In this document: piece by piece, positions 1-10,288 of the stretch
Numbering within the stretch: position 1 is the stretch's first letter
Layout of the letters: the number at the start of each line of letters is the position of its first letter
Source of the DNA: Cryptomeria japonica
Taxonomy: Eukaryota; Streptophyta; Pinopsida; Cupressales; Cupressaceae
Assembly: GCF_030272615.1 (NCBI RefSeq)
Contig: NC_081409.1
Span: 209,543,190 to 209,607,189 of the forward strand
Length of the DNA stretch: 64,000 bases
Reading direction: 5' to 3'
Made by a program: the position numbers and the translations under genes
Notes under the pieces: model-generated
Told to the model about the DNA's origin: nothing
Seen by the model: only the letters and a program-made list of their open reading frames with translations
Database searches by the model: none

Positions 1-30
1 AGAGGACCTGGAGGACACTCTGATACCAAT
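1..30 (-). other. Primer-binding site and start of the interior of a minus-strand copia element
   Basis: Read on the minus strand, bases 30 to 19 give TTGGTATCAGAG, the primer-binding site complementary to the 3' end of initiator-Met tRNA used by most plant Ty1/copia elements. It directly abuts the LTR at 31-1489, so the element's interior lies to the left of the window and cannot be described. Confidence 0.75.
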
Positions 31-1489
31 TGAGAACTCAATGATGGATGGTTAGTACCAAACCGGTACTGAGAGGGGGGGTGAATCAGTACAGACAAAA
101 ATACATTTGCTAAAACCGATTTGTCAGAAAACACTTTGCTTTGCCAAGAAAACAGTAACACCGGTCTTGATCAGAGTACAACCGGCAAAACTCAGAATAA
201 CTGAGACAAGCATAAACCGGTTGACACTTATCCTGTCAAACAATCAAGTACTTCATTTCTAGTTCACCCTAGTGCATGAATAGGTAATCTATCATCAAAA
301 ATATAATAACAGCTAGTTCAACATGTTTTATTGTCAAACATGAGACACTAAACCATCACATGAAAACATCACACAAGACACACAAGTTTTCATGTGGAAA
401 CCCAACTGGGAAAAACCACGGTGGGAATGAATACCCACAAGCTGTTTTGAACTCTTTAGAAGTCCGCTCTGTTAGGAGCCTTGTCTGGTTAAAGACTGAT
501 ACAATAGGTTCTATTAGGAACCGATCCTGTTAGGGATCACCTAGTTAAGGGATGGCTAGAATACCCGGTTAAGGGTTAAACTCGGTTAAAGGTTACCTTG
601 TTAGAGGATTTCAAGAACTCAATGGTTTTGAGTCACCCTGTTAAAGGATTTAGAGTAAGCCAGTTAAAGCTACCCTGTTATGGGATTTCTCAATTGTTGA
701 AGTGGTAGAGATCAATAGGTATTACAATGACCTGGTAACAACACTCAATGCCAATGCAGATTTGCTTTAGCTCCTCTTCACCTTTTGCACTTACATTTTG
801 CAGGTATCACTTTTCTCCTCTGGTCTGGCAAGAATCTCGTATCACTTCACTTGGATACACACACACAACTTTTGCCAACAACTTCAGAAAGAAACACAAC
901 TTCGACCTTATAGGAAATAGATAGGTCGGAAGCATAAACCCTAAACCCTAAACCTGTTAGGTTAAGCAATTCAAATGGTTCAATCCTGACCATTAAGCAT
1001 ATTGCATTAAATGTAACAGTCTTGAACCAATCTCAAGATGTTCTCCATCATTCATTTTCCACCACTTTCATGGCAGCTAATAACCCATCATGCAATTTTG
1101 CCATTTACAGACTTCACACATTCTTGAGGTAGATAGGAAAAATCTTCTTCATGCAAGATCCTTCACACGCACAAGGATGACGTGGCATCATGATCTGTTC
1201 TTCTATATAGTGCTAAATCATCACATAAAGTCACTGGTTGAGTCACACAGGCTTGAAGCACTTCAACTGGAAACCCTAAATTTGAGACTACCAACCGGTA
1301 GTCATACAAAGCTTCCATGTACCGGTTCTCATATCAACATGCCGGTTCTCCTTGAACAAACATACCGCTTCACTTTGGCACATATACCGGTTCTTGGTAA
1401 CATACCGGTTCTTTCTTCTTTAGCATATTGACATCAGTGACAACATACAATGTCATCATGTCCTCATACCGGTCCACATAATGCCAACA
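31..1489 (-). repeat. 5' LTR of a Sirevirus-like Ty1/copia element (minus strand)
   Basis: About 1.46 kb, starting TGAGAACTCA and ending AATGCCAACA on the plus strand, so on the element's own strand it begins TGTTGGCATT, the start typical of this copia group. The minus-strand primer site follows at 30. A degenerate short phrase (variants of CCTGTTAGGG and CGGTTAAGGG) recurs about ten times at 460-690. The palindrome ACCGGT or a one-base variant occurs six times at 1294-1473, in what would be U3. The right end splits a gypsy protease gene at 1490. The open frames inside (for example 1090-1431) are not recognisable proteins. Confidence 0.8.
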
Positions 1490-1805
1490 GTATTGTCTCT
1501 CTATCAAACTGCCAAGGTCTACCCAACAAAAGATGACAAATATCCATAGGCAAAATATCACACAAAACTTCATCATGATAATTTCCAATTTTCAATTTCA
1601 CCAAACATTGTTCACTCACTAACACCTTATGTTCATCATAAATCCATGCTATTTGGTAAGGCTTAGGGTGTTTCAATCTCTCTAATTTCAACTTATTCAC
1701 CATCTCTTCTGAAACAAGAATATCTGAACTGCCACTATCAATAAAAACTTTATAACACTTACCAGATACCTTACATCTGGTCTTGAACAGATTCTTCCTC
1801 TGCAA
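1490..1805 (-). pseudogene. Retroviral-type aspartic protease of gypsy copy G1, truncated by an insertion
   Basis: The minus-strand translation contains the catalytic motif IDSGSSD followed by VSEEMVNKL and, near the break, a flap-side motif HLLLGRPWQFDR. This is the pepsin-like homodimeric protease that cuts the Gag-Pol polyprotein in Ty3/gypsy elements. The same order of motifs occurs in the protease at 33786-34451 (VDSGSTD, CHVLLGIPWQFDR). The reading frame runs on into the copia LTR after QFDR, which places the LTR insertion point inside the protease gene. Upstream, a stop near 1806 separates it from gag, so the gene is dead. High confidence for family, none for activity. Confidence 0.85.
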
Positions 1806-2926
1806 GGGGTCTTAATCTCCTTCAATATGACACAAATCTCTTTGCATCATCAACAGTTCTCCATCTTTCAATTTATTATCTGGTTCGGTGGGGTTTTCTT
1901 CTACCACTGATTCTCTTCCGGTAGCCTTTGTCTTCTTACACTTGAATGCATGGTGTCCTTCTCCTCTACACTTAAAGCAAGTTCCTCTAAATGTCCTCTT
2001 GCCCTATCTTCCAAAGTTCTCATTCTGGTAACCATCCGGTTCTCTCCTTCAGTAGAAATTTCTATCATCCTTCCAGTATGAATTACCTTCCTTGCTTACT
2101 TCTTTGTCCTTGTTTTGATCCGTATTGGTTCCTCTTCCTCTGGCGTATCCTCTTCCTCCTTGAAATCTTCCTGTGGTAAACCTTCCACCTCTACCTCTCT
2201 GTCTCTACTCATGCCTTTTATTCAATTTCTCTTCAGCCTTTATTGCATACTGGTAAGCCTCTTCAACACTCTCTAATTTGATCATACTAAGTCCATCTTG
2301 TATAGACATCTGCAACCTGTTCAAATATCTTGAAATTTGTTCAATTTCATCATCAACATGTCTAGATATGATGTTCAACTTGTAGAATGCTTTGGTGTAC
2401 TCCTTCACACTAGATTCCTTCTGTCTCAGATTTTGCAACTTTCAGAACAAATCTACTTGATAATTTTCTAGGACAAACTTTGATGTTAACATAGCAATCA
2501 TCCTATCCCACATCTTAATCTTTTCTTTACCTCTTCTTTGCCTATCAACTTGCAAGTGCTCCCACCAAAGAGATGCATGGCCCTTTCAACTAGGTATAGG
2601 CATACTTTACCTTCCTCTATTCTGAAATGTTTTCAAAGTCAAAATACTTCTCCATCTGCGAGATCCAATCCATCAGTTCATTTGAATCTAACTTCCCATC
2701 ATATTTCGGTGGGGTGAAATGAGGTTTAGTGTTCAGCCTACTCAAAACCCTTAAAAACCTTTCCTTCTCTGGATCAACTGCTGATAGGATCACTTGTTCT
2801 GCCGAGGCTTCTTCTTCGGGTTGTCTCCATGGCTTCTAACTGGGCTTCTATTCCTTGTAACATCTCCATTACAGTAGAGTCTGCATTCCCACGTGCTCCA
2901 CCATTCCTAGTTCCTCTTTGTGCCAT
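1806..2926 (-). pseudogene. Gag remnant of gypsy copy G1
   Basis: A minus-strand start codon at 2926 opens a peptide beginning MAQRGTRNGGARGN, typical of plant gypsy Gag N-termini. The capsid part is broken by frameshifts and stops; the clearest open piece is 2205-2438, containing VKEYTKAFYKLN and EEAYQYAIKAEEK, which match the Gag at 33290-33526 (VKEYTEELYKV, EGDYQYALKAKEK). A zinc knuckle of form CX2CX4HX4C (CFKCRGEGHHAFKC) lies near 1940-1985 and still has all four ligands. The protein would package element RNA in virus-like particles. Several disruptions show it is not functional. Confidence 0.75.
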
Positions 2927-3057
2927 TGATCCACGCTAGTCCTCTGCAATTGCAGGTCGGATCCGTAATCTGCCACCTTACAACAAGATTCAGGACACAC
3001 AACCTCTCGAACAAAATTCGCTTTGATACCACTTGGTGTAGTCACTAGTCGAGGAGG

Positions 3058-3544
3058 GAATTTTTTTAAAGCTTTAACAGGCTTGGATCCTAACAGGGTG
3101 AACTTCAGAAGAGTTTAGAATACTTGTGGGTATTCATCCCCACCATATTTTTTCCCATTTGGGTTTCCAGGTCAAAAATATTATGTCAAGTGGTGAATGT
3201 TTTTGTGGTTATGTTTAATATGGTTGAATTGCTTAACTGCTAAATCCACTTTGATATATTATGTTAGCCGACAACAATCTAAAATGAGGTTTTACTTATG
3301 TCAGTAAAGTATTTGGATGTTTGTGAGTTTCAAGTTGTTTTACTATTAATCTGTTATAATAGTCAATCGGTTTAACTTGACAGTGATATTGCATTTGTAG
3401 TTTAGTGGTTTAACTTGTCAGTTCTGTGTTTTCTTTGAGAGGTTGATTTTGAGATTGGTACAAGTTTATATCAGTTTTCTATCTACTGATTCAACCCCCC
3501 CTCTTAGTAGTTAACCAGGTCCTTATTCTTTCATCATACCATCA
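3058..3544 (+). repeat. Truncated 5' LTR (R/U5 part) of the copia element
   Basis: It aligns with about 8990-9477 and ends CATACCATCA, exactly like the 3' LTR. It holds the same landmark TTCCCATTTGGGTTTCC found in the R region of related LTRs. The left edge is an abrupt join to a gypsy LTR at about 3057, so the first two thirds of this LTR are deleted and no promoter remains. Confidence 0.82.
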
Positions 3545-3546
3545 AT

Positions 3547-3559
3547 TGGTATCAGAGCT
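3547..3559 (+). other. Primer-binding site (initiator-Met tRNA type)
   Basis: TGGTATCAGAGCT follows the LTR end after two bases. This 12-base core is the standard complement of plant initiator-Met tRNA used for minus-strand priming by copia elements. Confidence 0.85.
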
Positions 3560-4043
3560 TCTCAAGTCCTCTAAGGTCTAAGCTTAATAGCTTGAGGTAA
3601 ATATCTTGTAGAACATGATGAAGAAGGAAGGTCCAAAGTTTAATAGAGAGAACTACAAAATATGGAGTGATAGAATGAAAATTTATATTAAGAGTCTAAG
3701 AAGTCAATACTGGGAACATGTTGGTACTCAATATGTTGCACCTAGTGGGATTATGACTGATGATCAAAAGAAATAGCAACAAGAAAATAATCAAGCACTG
3801 AAGGCTATTATCAGTTCTTTGTCTGATGTAGAATATGTAGATGTCCATGGTCTGGAGACTGCTTATGAGGTATGGAAGAAACTTGAAGAGATTTATAGTA
3901 GTAATGAACATGTGAAGATTACCAAAGAAGAGAGTCTAAGAGGAAAATTTGATGACATACAGATGGTTGAAGGTGAGAATATTCAATAGTATGGTCTGAG
4001 GATAAAAGAGATAGTTGGTGAGATCAAGAGTGTTGGTGGTAAA

Positions 4044-4991
4044 GTGGAAGATGCCATAGTGGTTAGCAAGGTGTTGAGAACCCTTCTACTGGTCTATGCT
4101 ATCCGAGTTGTAGCCATTCAGGAGCTAAAGTCAATTGACAAAACTAAAGTAATCCTTGAATCCATCATTGGTAAGCTTACTGCTTTTGAATTAAATGGTT
4201 ATGATGGTAGTGTTCAGAAATCTGAATTTGCATTTAGAGCTTCAGTTTCTAACACATCTATGAGGAAAAGTAGAGATGTCAGTCACAATTATGAATCTAA
4301 ATCCAGCAGAGAAGTTGATGATGAAGACAGTTTGGTTGAGCTTGAAGCATTGTTGGCCAAGCGGTTTCCTAGAGGTACCGGTAAATACAAAGGTAAATTA
4401 CCTTTGAAATGTTTTGCATGCAACAAGATTGGACACATTGTAGCTAACTATCCTAATGGTGACAATGAGAACAAGCGAGAGAAGTTAAAGAAGTACAAAG
4501 GAAAAGGCAAAAGAGTTTGTCTTATTGCAGTTGATGGTGGTATCACAGATGAGGAATCTGAGGGTGATGCTAATGAAGACATTGTTTTTCTAACCATTAA
4601 TGAGGGGACATTTGATCAGAAAGAATTAGTTTCTTGCATGGATAATTCTAATGATTGGATCATTGATAGTGGTTGTTCACATCACATGACCGATGATCGG
4701 AGCAAATTTATTTCTTTGAAGGAATTTGATGGAGGAGTTGTGAGATTTGGTAATGACTCACCCTGCATGGTAAAAGGTACGGGGACTATTTCTCTTAATG
4801 GTAAGAGAAGTGCAGATGATGTCTACTGGGTTGAAGGATTAAAGCAAAATCTTTTGAGTGTTGCTCAACTCAATGACAGAGGATATCCATTGGAGTTTAA
4901 GAATGGTATGCGCAAAATCTATGGGAGCAAAGGTGAATTGATTGCAACTAGCAAGCAGACTAAAGGTAACCTGTTTCACCTAAATCCTTAA
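4044..4991 (+). pseudogene. Copia Gag C-terminus, zinc knuckle and aspartic protease (open fragment)
   Basis: This is the longest open piece of the 5' half (315 codons). The zinc knuckle near 4410-4452 reads CFACNKIGHIVANY: the last cysteine of CX2CX4HX4C has become tyrosine, which should abolish zinc binding. The protease begins DWIIDSGCSHHM near 4655, with the DSG catalytic triad typical of copia proteases (DSGCSRHM in many plant elements). The C-terminal part VYWVEGLKQNLLSVAQL is the conserved end of copia protease. The stop at 4989 separates it from integrase in the same frame. Confidence 0.88.
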
Positions 4992-5078
4992 GTCAACAAC
5001 TATTTATTTGCTAAAGTAGATGATAGTTGGCTTTGGCATAGGAGATTTTGTCATATAAATTTTGATAACATTGTTAAA

Positions 5079-5966
5079 GTGAGTAAGTCCAAGACAGTGA
5101 GAGGTTTGCCTCAGTTGGTCAAACCGGTTAATGCTCTATGTAAGGAATGTCAGTTGGGAAAGATGACATCCTCAAATTTTAAGAGAAAATCTTTTTCAAC
5201 AGAACATCTGTTAGATTTGGTTCATACAAACCTCTGTGGACCAATAAGGACTAAAAGTATTCAAGGTGAGAGATATTTTATGACCTTCACTGATGATTGC
5301 TCAAGAATGATGTGGGTCACATTCTTGAAAAACAAAATAGAAACATTTAGTAAGTTCAAGGCATTCGGGGCCTTAGCTAAAAAGGAGAGTGGTAAGAAGA
5401 TAAAGTGTCTAAGGACTGATCAAGGTGGTGAATTTACTTTTGAGGAATTCACTAGATATTGTGAAGAAAATGGTATCAAACGGAAGCTCTCTGCACAGAG
5501 GACACCACAACAGAATGGTATTGTAGAGAGGAACAACGGGTCAGTTGTTGAAGCTTCTAGAACGATGTTGATACATGGAGGTATAGAAATTTTTTTTTGG
5601 AGAGAATCTATCAGCACATCTATCTACACTATGAACCGGATATTGGTAAAGAGAGGTAAGGGTAAGACTCCTTATGAATACTGGTATGGTAGATCACCTA
5701 ATTTTGTTATTTCAAGATATTTGGCAGTACATGTTTTATTAAGAGAGGTGACTATGTTAGTAAGTTTGAGGCTAAAAGTGATGAAGGTATATTTCTTGGT
5801 TACTCCACCAAGAGTAAAGCCTACAAATATTACAACAACCAGACACAAAGAATCATTGAGAGTGTTTATGTTCAAGTGGATGAGTATCCTGAAGTCTCAA
5901 GGGATACCAATGTGGAGAAAAAGGATGAAGATCCTTGCATTCTATTTTTGGAACCAGAACCGATGA
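5079..5966 (+). pseudogene. Copia integrase (open fragment)
   Basis: Translation upstream of this ATG (from about 5028) gives WLWHRRFCHINF and then CKECQLGK, the HHCC zinc-binding N-terminus (GAG-pre-integrase). The catalytic core shows all three acidic residues: D in FTDDCSRMMWV (about 5288), D in RTDQGGEF (about 5416) and E in QQNGIVERNN (about 5525). Integrase inserts the cDNA into host DNA. After about 5715 the frame is wrong: the true continuation (KSDEGIFLGYSTKSKAYKYYN in another frame) is reached only through a frameshift, so residues encoded beyond that point here are not genuine. Confidence 0.88.
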
Positions 5967-6355
5967 AACCTGAAAATGGTAAAGTGAATGTTGTTGTGCC
6001 AGTTCAACTAGAACAGGTAGATTCAAAAGAAGAAGAATCTGAAGATAATGATCATGTTATTCTGAGGTATGTGAGACCCAATCACAATCCTAACCAGATT
6101 ATTGGAGATAAGGATGCTGGAGTGTTAACCATAATAAGAATTAGAGAAAATTCTTGCATGATCTCCACTATTGAGCCTAGAATTGCTAAGGAAGCATTTG
6201 GAGATGATAATTGGATTAAAGATATGGAAGAGGAGCTTGATCAAATTGAGAAGAACAACACATGGACCATAGTACCCAGACCGGTGAATAAAAATGTGAT
6301 AGGTACTAATTGGATATTCAGGAACAAACTAAATGAAGATGTTGTAGTAGTTTGA
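5876..6355 (+). pseudogene. Copia integrase tail and start of reverse transcriptase (open fragment)
   Basis: This frame carries the acidic linker between integrase and reverse transcriptase and then the conserved RT opening: IKDMEEELDQIEKNNTW, VPRPVNKNVIGTNWIFRNKLNEDVVVV, ending at a stop where the family continues with KARLVCKGYAQ-like sequence. Remnants of the RT palm continue in shifted frames to about 6590 (VYQMDVKSIFLNG, with the first catalytic aspartate still visible). Confidence 0.82.
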
Positions 6356-6749
6356 AACAAAGCTAGATTGGTTTGCAAAGGTTATGCATAGGAAGAAGGA
6401 GAAGATTATGGTGAGACTTTGCATCAATTGCTAGACTAGAAGGTGTCAGGACTTTACTTGCATTTGCAATAGATAAGGGATTCAAAGTATATCAGATGGA
6501 TGTGAAGTCAATATTTTTGAATGGAATACTAGAAAAAGAAGTATACTTTGAGCAGCCAAATGGTTTTGCTTTGGATGATGAAAAGAAATGATATGGAAAT
6601 TGCACAAGGCACTATATGGGTTAAAGCAAGCACCAAGAGCATGGTATGAGAGGCTTCATTCACACTTGATGAAGATAGGTTTTTAGAGAACCAGTGAAGA
6701 CAACAACATATATCTCAAATCTGAAGGAGATAAGATACTAGTTAGTGAA

Positions 6750-7355
6750 GTGTTTGTAGATGATATCATATTTGGAGGTGATGATGACATAAGAAATGAC
6801 CTTGCAAATGAAATGAAAAGTGAGTTTGAAATGTCTCTAGTGGGAGAGATAAATTTTTTTATAGGATTGCAAATTCGGCAAATTAAGAGTGGTATTTTCA
6901 TCACACAGTCTAAATATGTGAAAGAGGTATTAAAGACATTTGGTATGAGTGACTGTAAACCAGTTGGGACACCAATGGTCATAGGTTGTAAATTGTCTAA
7001 GGAAGATGAAGCCACACCTGTTGATGAAAATGAGTACAAGTCAATGATTGGGAAATTGCACTATATTGTTCACAGCAGACTGGATATAGCTCATGCAATT
7101 GGTCTAGTTACTAGATTTCAGAAGAATACAAAGGAAACACATTTGATAGAAACCAAGAGGATATTCAGATTTTTGAAAGGTACTATTGACTATGGATTAT
7201 GGTATCCATATGCAGGTAACTTTGATTTGAAGGTGTATACAGATGCAGACTGTGCAGGTAATGTTGATGATAGAAAAAGCACAACCAGTGGAGAATTCTT
7301 TCTTGGAGGAAGACTTGTTTCATGGAGTAGCAAGAAGCAGAGTTGTATATCATAG
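6750..7355 (+). pseudogene. Copia reverse transcriptase C-terminus and start of RNase H (open fragment)
   Basis: The fragment opens at the RT active site FVDDIIFGG, where plant copia elements usually have YVDDIIFG; both aspartates are present but the tyrosine is phenylalanine. It continues with GEINFFIGLQIRQ, KYVKEVLKTFGM, GTPMV, and the RNase H start VYTDADCAGNVDDRKSTTSG, where the first catalytic aspartate is kept. The stop at 7353 cuts the SQAEYVA-like RNase H motif. Confidence 0.88.
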
Positions 7356-7412
7356 TCTAATGCTAAAGCTGAGTATGTTGCAGCTTATATGAATTGTACC
7401 CAGTCTATCTAG

Positions 7413-7706
7413 ATGAGACACATTTTGGAAGGTTTCAAGATGAAGTTTACAGAACCTATAAAAATCTTATGTGACAATACCAGTGCCATAAATATTTCCA
7501 AGAACCCTGTTTTGCATGCACGAACCAAGCATATTGAATTGAAGTATCATTTCTTGAGGGAAAAAGTGCAGAGTAAACATGTGATATTGGAGCATGTTTC
7601 TACCAAGGAGCAACTTGCAGATATCTTTACTAAACCTCTACCTAAGACTACTTTTGAGTATCTTAGAAGTCAGCTAGGGGTTGTACCCCTCCACGAGATC
7701 AATTGA
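7413..7706 (+). pseudogene. Copia RNase H C-terminus (open fragment)
   Basis: This fragment holds the end of the polyprotein: LCDNTSAINISKNPVLHARTKH, YHFLREKVQ and STKEQLADIFTKPLPKTTFEYLRSQLG. These are hallmark residues of the copia RNase H, including a catalytic D in CDN and the conserved QLADIFTKPL. The in-frame stop at 7706 is the natural end of the family's polyprotein. Confidence 0.88.
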
Positions 7707-7783
7707 GCATGATGTAGAGTACATCAATCCCGGAGCTACTTGCATAATTTTATAGTAGGATTGGTGTAGAGTGGAGTTATTCC

Positions 7784-8057
7784 ACAGGGGGAGCATCAAG
7801 TTTCAGGTTGTTGATGCTAAACAATGAAGTTTGACATTGCATGTTTTACTTTCACTTTGGCATTGTTGCCAAAGGGGGAGAAGATCTATGTGATTATGGG
7901 AAGAAGAATTATATGATTAATAGAGAGAAGATCTACAACCAACTACTAGCTGAAGACAAGGAGAGTACATGGTAAAATGTAAACCAGGATTCCTATTCAC
8001 AATCATAGCATTCAAGGGTATTGATACTTGTATTGCCATCAATGCCAAAGGGGGAGA
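7784..8057 (+). other. Multiple polypurine tracts upstream of the 3' LTR
   Basis: AAAGGGGGAGA occurs at 7871-7881 and 8047-8057, and a related ACAGGGGGAGC at 7784-7794. The last one directly abuts the 3' LTR and is the likely plus-strand primer. Repetition of exactly this motif is a known mark of the Sirevirus branch of Ty1/copia, which is the main basis for the subfamily call. Confidence 0.75.
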
Positions 8058-8058
8058 T

Positions 8059-9477
8059 AGTTGGCATTTGCATGAAGATTGCATTAATGAAATGTTATGT
8101 TGTCATTGATGTCAATTAACCGGTAATGATGTTGTTATAATGTTGTTTTGTAACCGATAGGAAGAGCTAGTGAAGGGAACTGCAACTTGTAGGTGAGTTT
8201 GTCGAGGAAACCGATATTGCTAAGAAATGGTCAGATCAATCGGTAAACCCTACTTGTTGATATGATAAACCCTAATCAATGAAGTTTGGTGAATTGGTCG
8301 TATTGGTTTATGATCTGATGATGAGAGGTAATGATTATGACACGTATGCATGTTGTATGAGAAGAGTTTCAAATTATTTTTGGCGCATTGACATAACGAT
8401 TTTTATCTTGGGAATGAGCAAGTATATTGCATGTAATGTGAACTGCGTGATGAGTTATAGAGTTCATTGAAGTGATGATCAAGGAGTGATCGAGGCTATC
8501 TTGAATGATGTGCAAAGATTATTATGTAATCCAATGGTCATACTTGAACCGATTTGTTTGTAATCTCTATGAGAATTAGGTTTGTGTTGTGTTACCGACC
8601 TAGTGATTTGTTTATAAGGTCGATGATTTGTTTTGTTTCAGAGTTGGCAATTTGTAGTTGAGAGTGAGAGTGTGGTTGCCGAACCAGATGATGTATCTAT
8701 AGTTTGTGTAAAGGCAGATAGGAGCATTAAAAGAATCTGAACAAGTAAGTGTAGTGCTATTCAAACAGATCAGCAAACCCCTATTGTTTTCTGACAATTA
8801 CAACATTTAAAATCCCCTAATCGGGTAAGTTCTAACAAGCTTATTGTTATTCAAATCCTCTAACCAGGTGGTCCATTTGCTTGGATTTCAAATCCTCTAC
8901 TGAGGTTACTCCTCACAAGGTATTGCTTCTAAGAGGGCATTATAGTCAATCCCATAACCGGGTGGTCCCTAACAGGTGTTGTTCTTAACATGACTTTTTG
9001 TAAAGCTTTAATAGGCTTGGCTCCTAACAGGGCGAACTTTAGAAGAGTTTAGAATACTTGTGGGTATTCATCTCCACCGTGGTTTTTCCCATTTGGGTTT
9101 CCACATCAAAAATATTGTGTCAAGTGGTGAATGTTTTTGTGGTTATGTTTATTATGGTTGAATTGCTTAACTACTAAATCCACTTTGATATATTATGTTA
9201 ACCAACAAAAATCTGAAATGAGGTTTTACTTATGTCAGTAAAGTATTTGGATGTTTGTGAGTTTCAAGTTGTTTTACTGTTAATCTGTTACAACAGTCAA
9301 CAGGTTTAACTTGACAGTGATATTGCATTTGTAGTTCCGTGGTTTAACTTGTCAATTCTGAGTTTTCTTTTAGAGGTTGATTTTGAGATTAGTAAAAGTT
9401 TATATCCATTTTCTATCTACTAATTCACCCCCCCTCTCACTAGTTAATCAGATCCTTATTCTTTCATCATACCATCA
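8059..9477 (+). repeat. 3' LTR of the copia element
   Basis: About 1.42 kb, starting AGTTGGCATTTGC (a TG-to-AG change from the usual TGTTGGCAT start) and ending ATACCATCA. It shares its last ~490 bp with 3058-3544. A degenerate phrase resembling AATCCTCTAACCAGGT is repeated several times at 8815-9015, before the landmark TTCCCATTTGGGTTTCC. Confidence 0.85.
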
Positions 9478-10288
9478 GTCTCCACGACTTCTAACCAAGT
9501 TGCTATTCCTCGCAACATCTCCATTACAATAGGGTTTGCATTCCCACATGCTCCATCATTTCGAGTTCCTCTTCATGCCATTGATTCATGCTAGTCCTCT
9601 ACAATTGCAAGTCAAATCCACAATCTAGCGCCATACAACAAGAAATTCAGGACACACAACCTCTAGAATGAAACTTTGCTCTGGTACCACTTGAAGCAAT
9701 CGGCGGTGAGGAGGGACCTCAAGGAGATTGGTCCAAACTAGTCAACAAGACTAAACACAATGGAAACACAAAGATATGATGGAGGTAATGTAGAATAGAT
9801 TGATTTATTGTGTGAAATTTGATTACATTCAACTGGTAATAACCAGGTTACAACATACCAGCTCACAGGCCTGGTAGAATAGGTCACAATCGGAACCTTG
9901 AATCGAAAGATCTATCTTCTATGTACAGTCTAGCTACTTATTCTCTCCTTTAGTTGTTTCATTCTAAAGTATAATTACAAATATATATATCGATCCAAAG
10001 GATCTAGTCAGCCTAAAAGGGATCAAAACCCAGAGAACAAGACCCAACATGCAAAATAAACAAGGTCAACCTCCACCAAGGGATTCCTCCAAAAAATCCA
10101 AAGGTTAGAGTTCAATAAGGGCAAGCATTTAGTTATTGTTAGGGTACAATTAAGATTCAATAAGATAAGAATTCAAATAAGGTTAGGATTAGAATTTGAT
10201 TAGGATTAGGGTTAGCACAAACTCTTACCCTTATCTAATCCTGATTAAAAAAGATAATGAATTCAATAAGGTGTCAAATAAAATGCTA
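9478..10288 (-). mobile_element. Ty3/gypsy LTR and gag leader fragment (copy G2)
   Basis: Bases 9478-9700 repeat 2822-3055 (start of gag, leader, primer site) with roughly 84 percent identity by eye; the minus-strand primer site near 9690-9680 reads GGTACCAGAGC. The LTR begins TGAAGCAATCGGCGG at 9692 and runs right for ~600 bp until homology to the tandem unit starts at about 10289. No coding capacity beyond the first Gag codons remains. The right end has no clear terminal motif, so the boundary is approximate. Confidence 0.6.

Larger units (their letters stand above)
1490..3057 (-). mobile_element. Ty3/gypsy gag-protease element fragment (copy G1)
   Basis: On the minus strand this reads in the order LTR end (3057-3034), primer site (about 3033-3018, TGGTATCAAAGCG), leader, gag (from 2926), CCHC zinc knuckle and aspartic protease. 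It is cut at 1489 by a copia LTR and at 3057 by the truncated LTR of the next copia element. Its gag and protease closely resemble those of the gypsy element at 32589-34652, so both belong to one family. No reverse transcriptase or integrase is present in this piece. Confidence 0.75.
3615..7706 (+). pseudogene. Broken copia gag-pol polyprotein gene
   Basis: One ancestral frame starts at ATG 3615 (MMKKEGPKFNRENY) and covers Gag, protease and integrase to about 5715 with in-frame stops at 3774, 3987 and 4989. A frameshift near 5715 moves the reading to another frame for the integrase C-terminus and the start of reverse transcriptase (to a stop at 6353). Further shifts and stops occupy 6353-6750, and the original frame returns for the rest of reverse transcriptase and RNase H (6750-7706), with stops at 7353 and about 7410. 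Domain order Gag-PR-INT-RT-RNH is diagnostic of Ty1/copia. With at least eight disruptions it cannot make a polyprotein. Confidence 0.9.
3058..9477 (+). mobile_element. Degenerate Sirevirus-like Ty1/copia retrotransposon with truncated 5' LTR
   Basis: The plus-strand element holds, in order, a partial 5' LTR (3058-3544), a Met-tRNA primer site, gag, protease, integrase, reverse transcriptase and RNase H (the copia order), three polypurine motifs and a full 3' LTR. The right part of the 3' LTR (about 8990-9477) matches the 5' LTR remnant at roughly 92 percent by eye. The missing ~0.9 kb of 5' LTR would have held U3 and the promoter. It lies between two copies of the same gypsy leader (ending 3057 and starting 9478). 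Confidence 0.88.

Noticed and set aside
936-954. Telomere-like AAACCCTAAACCCTAAACC
   Set aside because: Only two and a half units within a copia LTR; no array, so chance or LTR sequence.
8279-8470. 63-codon frame at the start of the copia 3' LTR
   Set aside because: It lies in U3 of the LTR, has no recognisable domain, and the matching 5' LTR part is missing.
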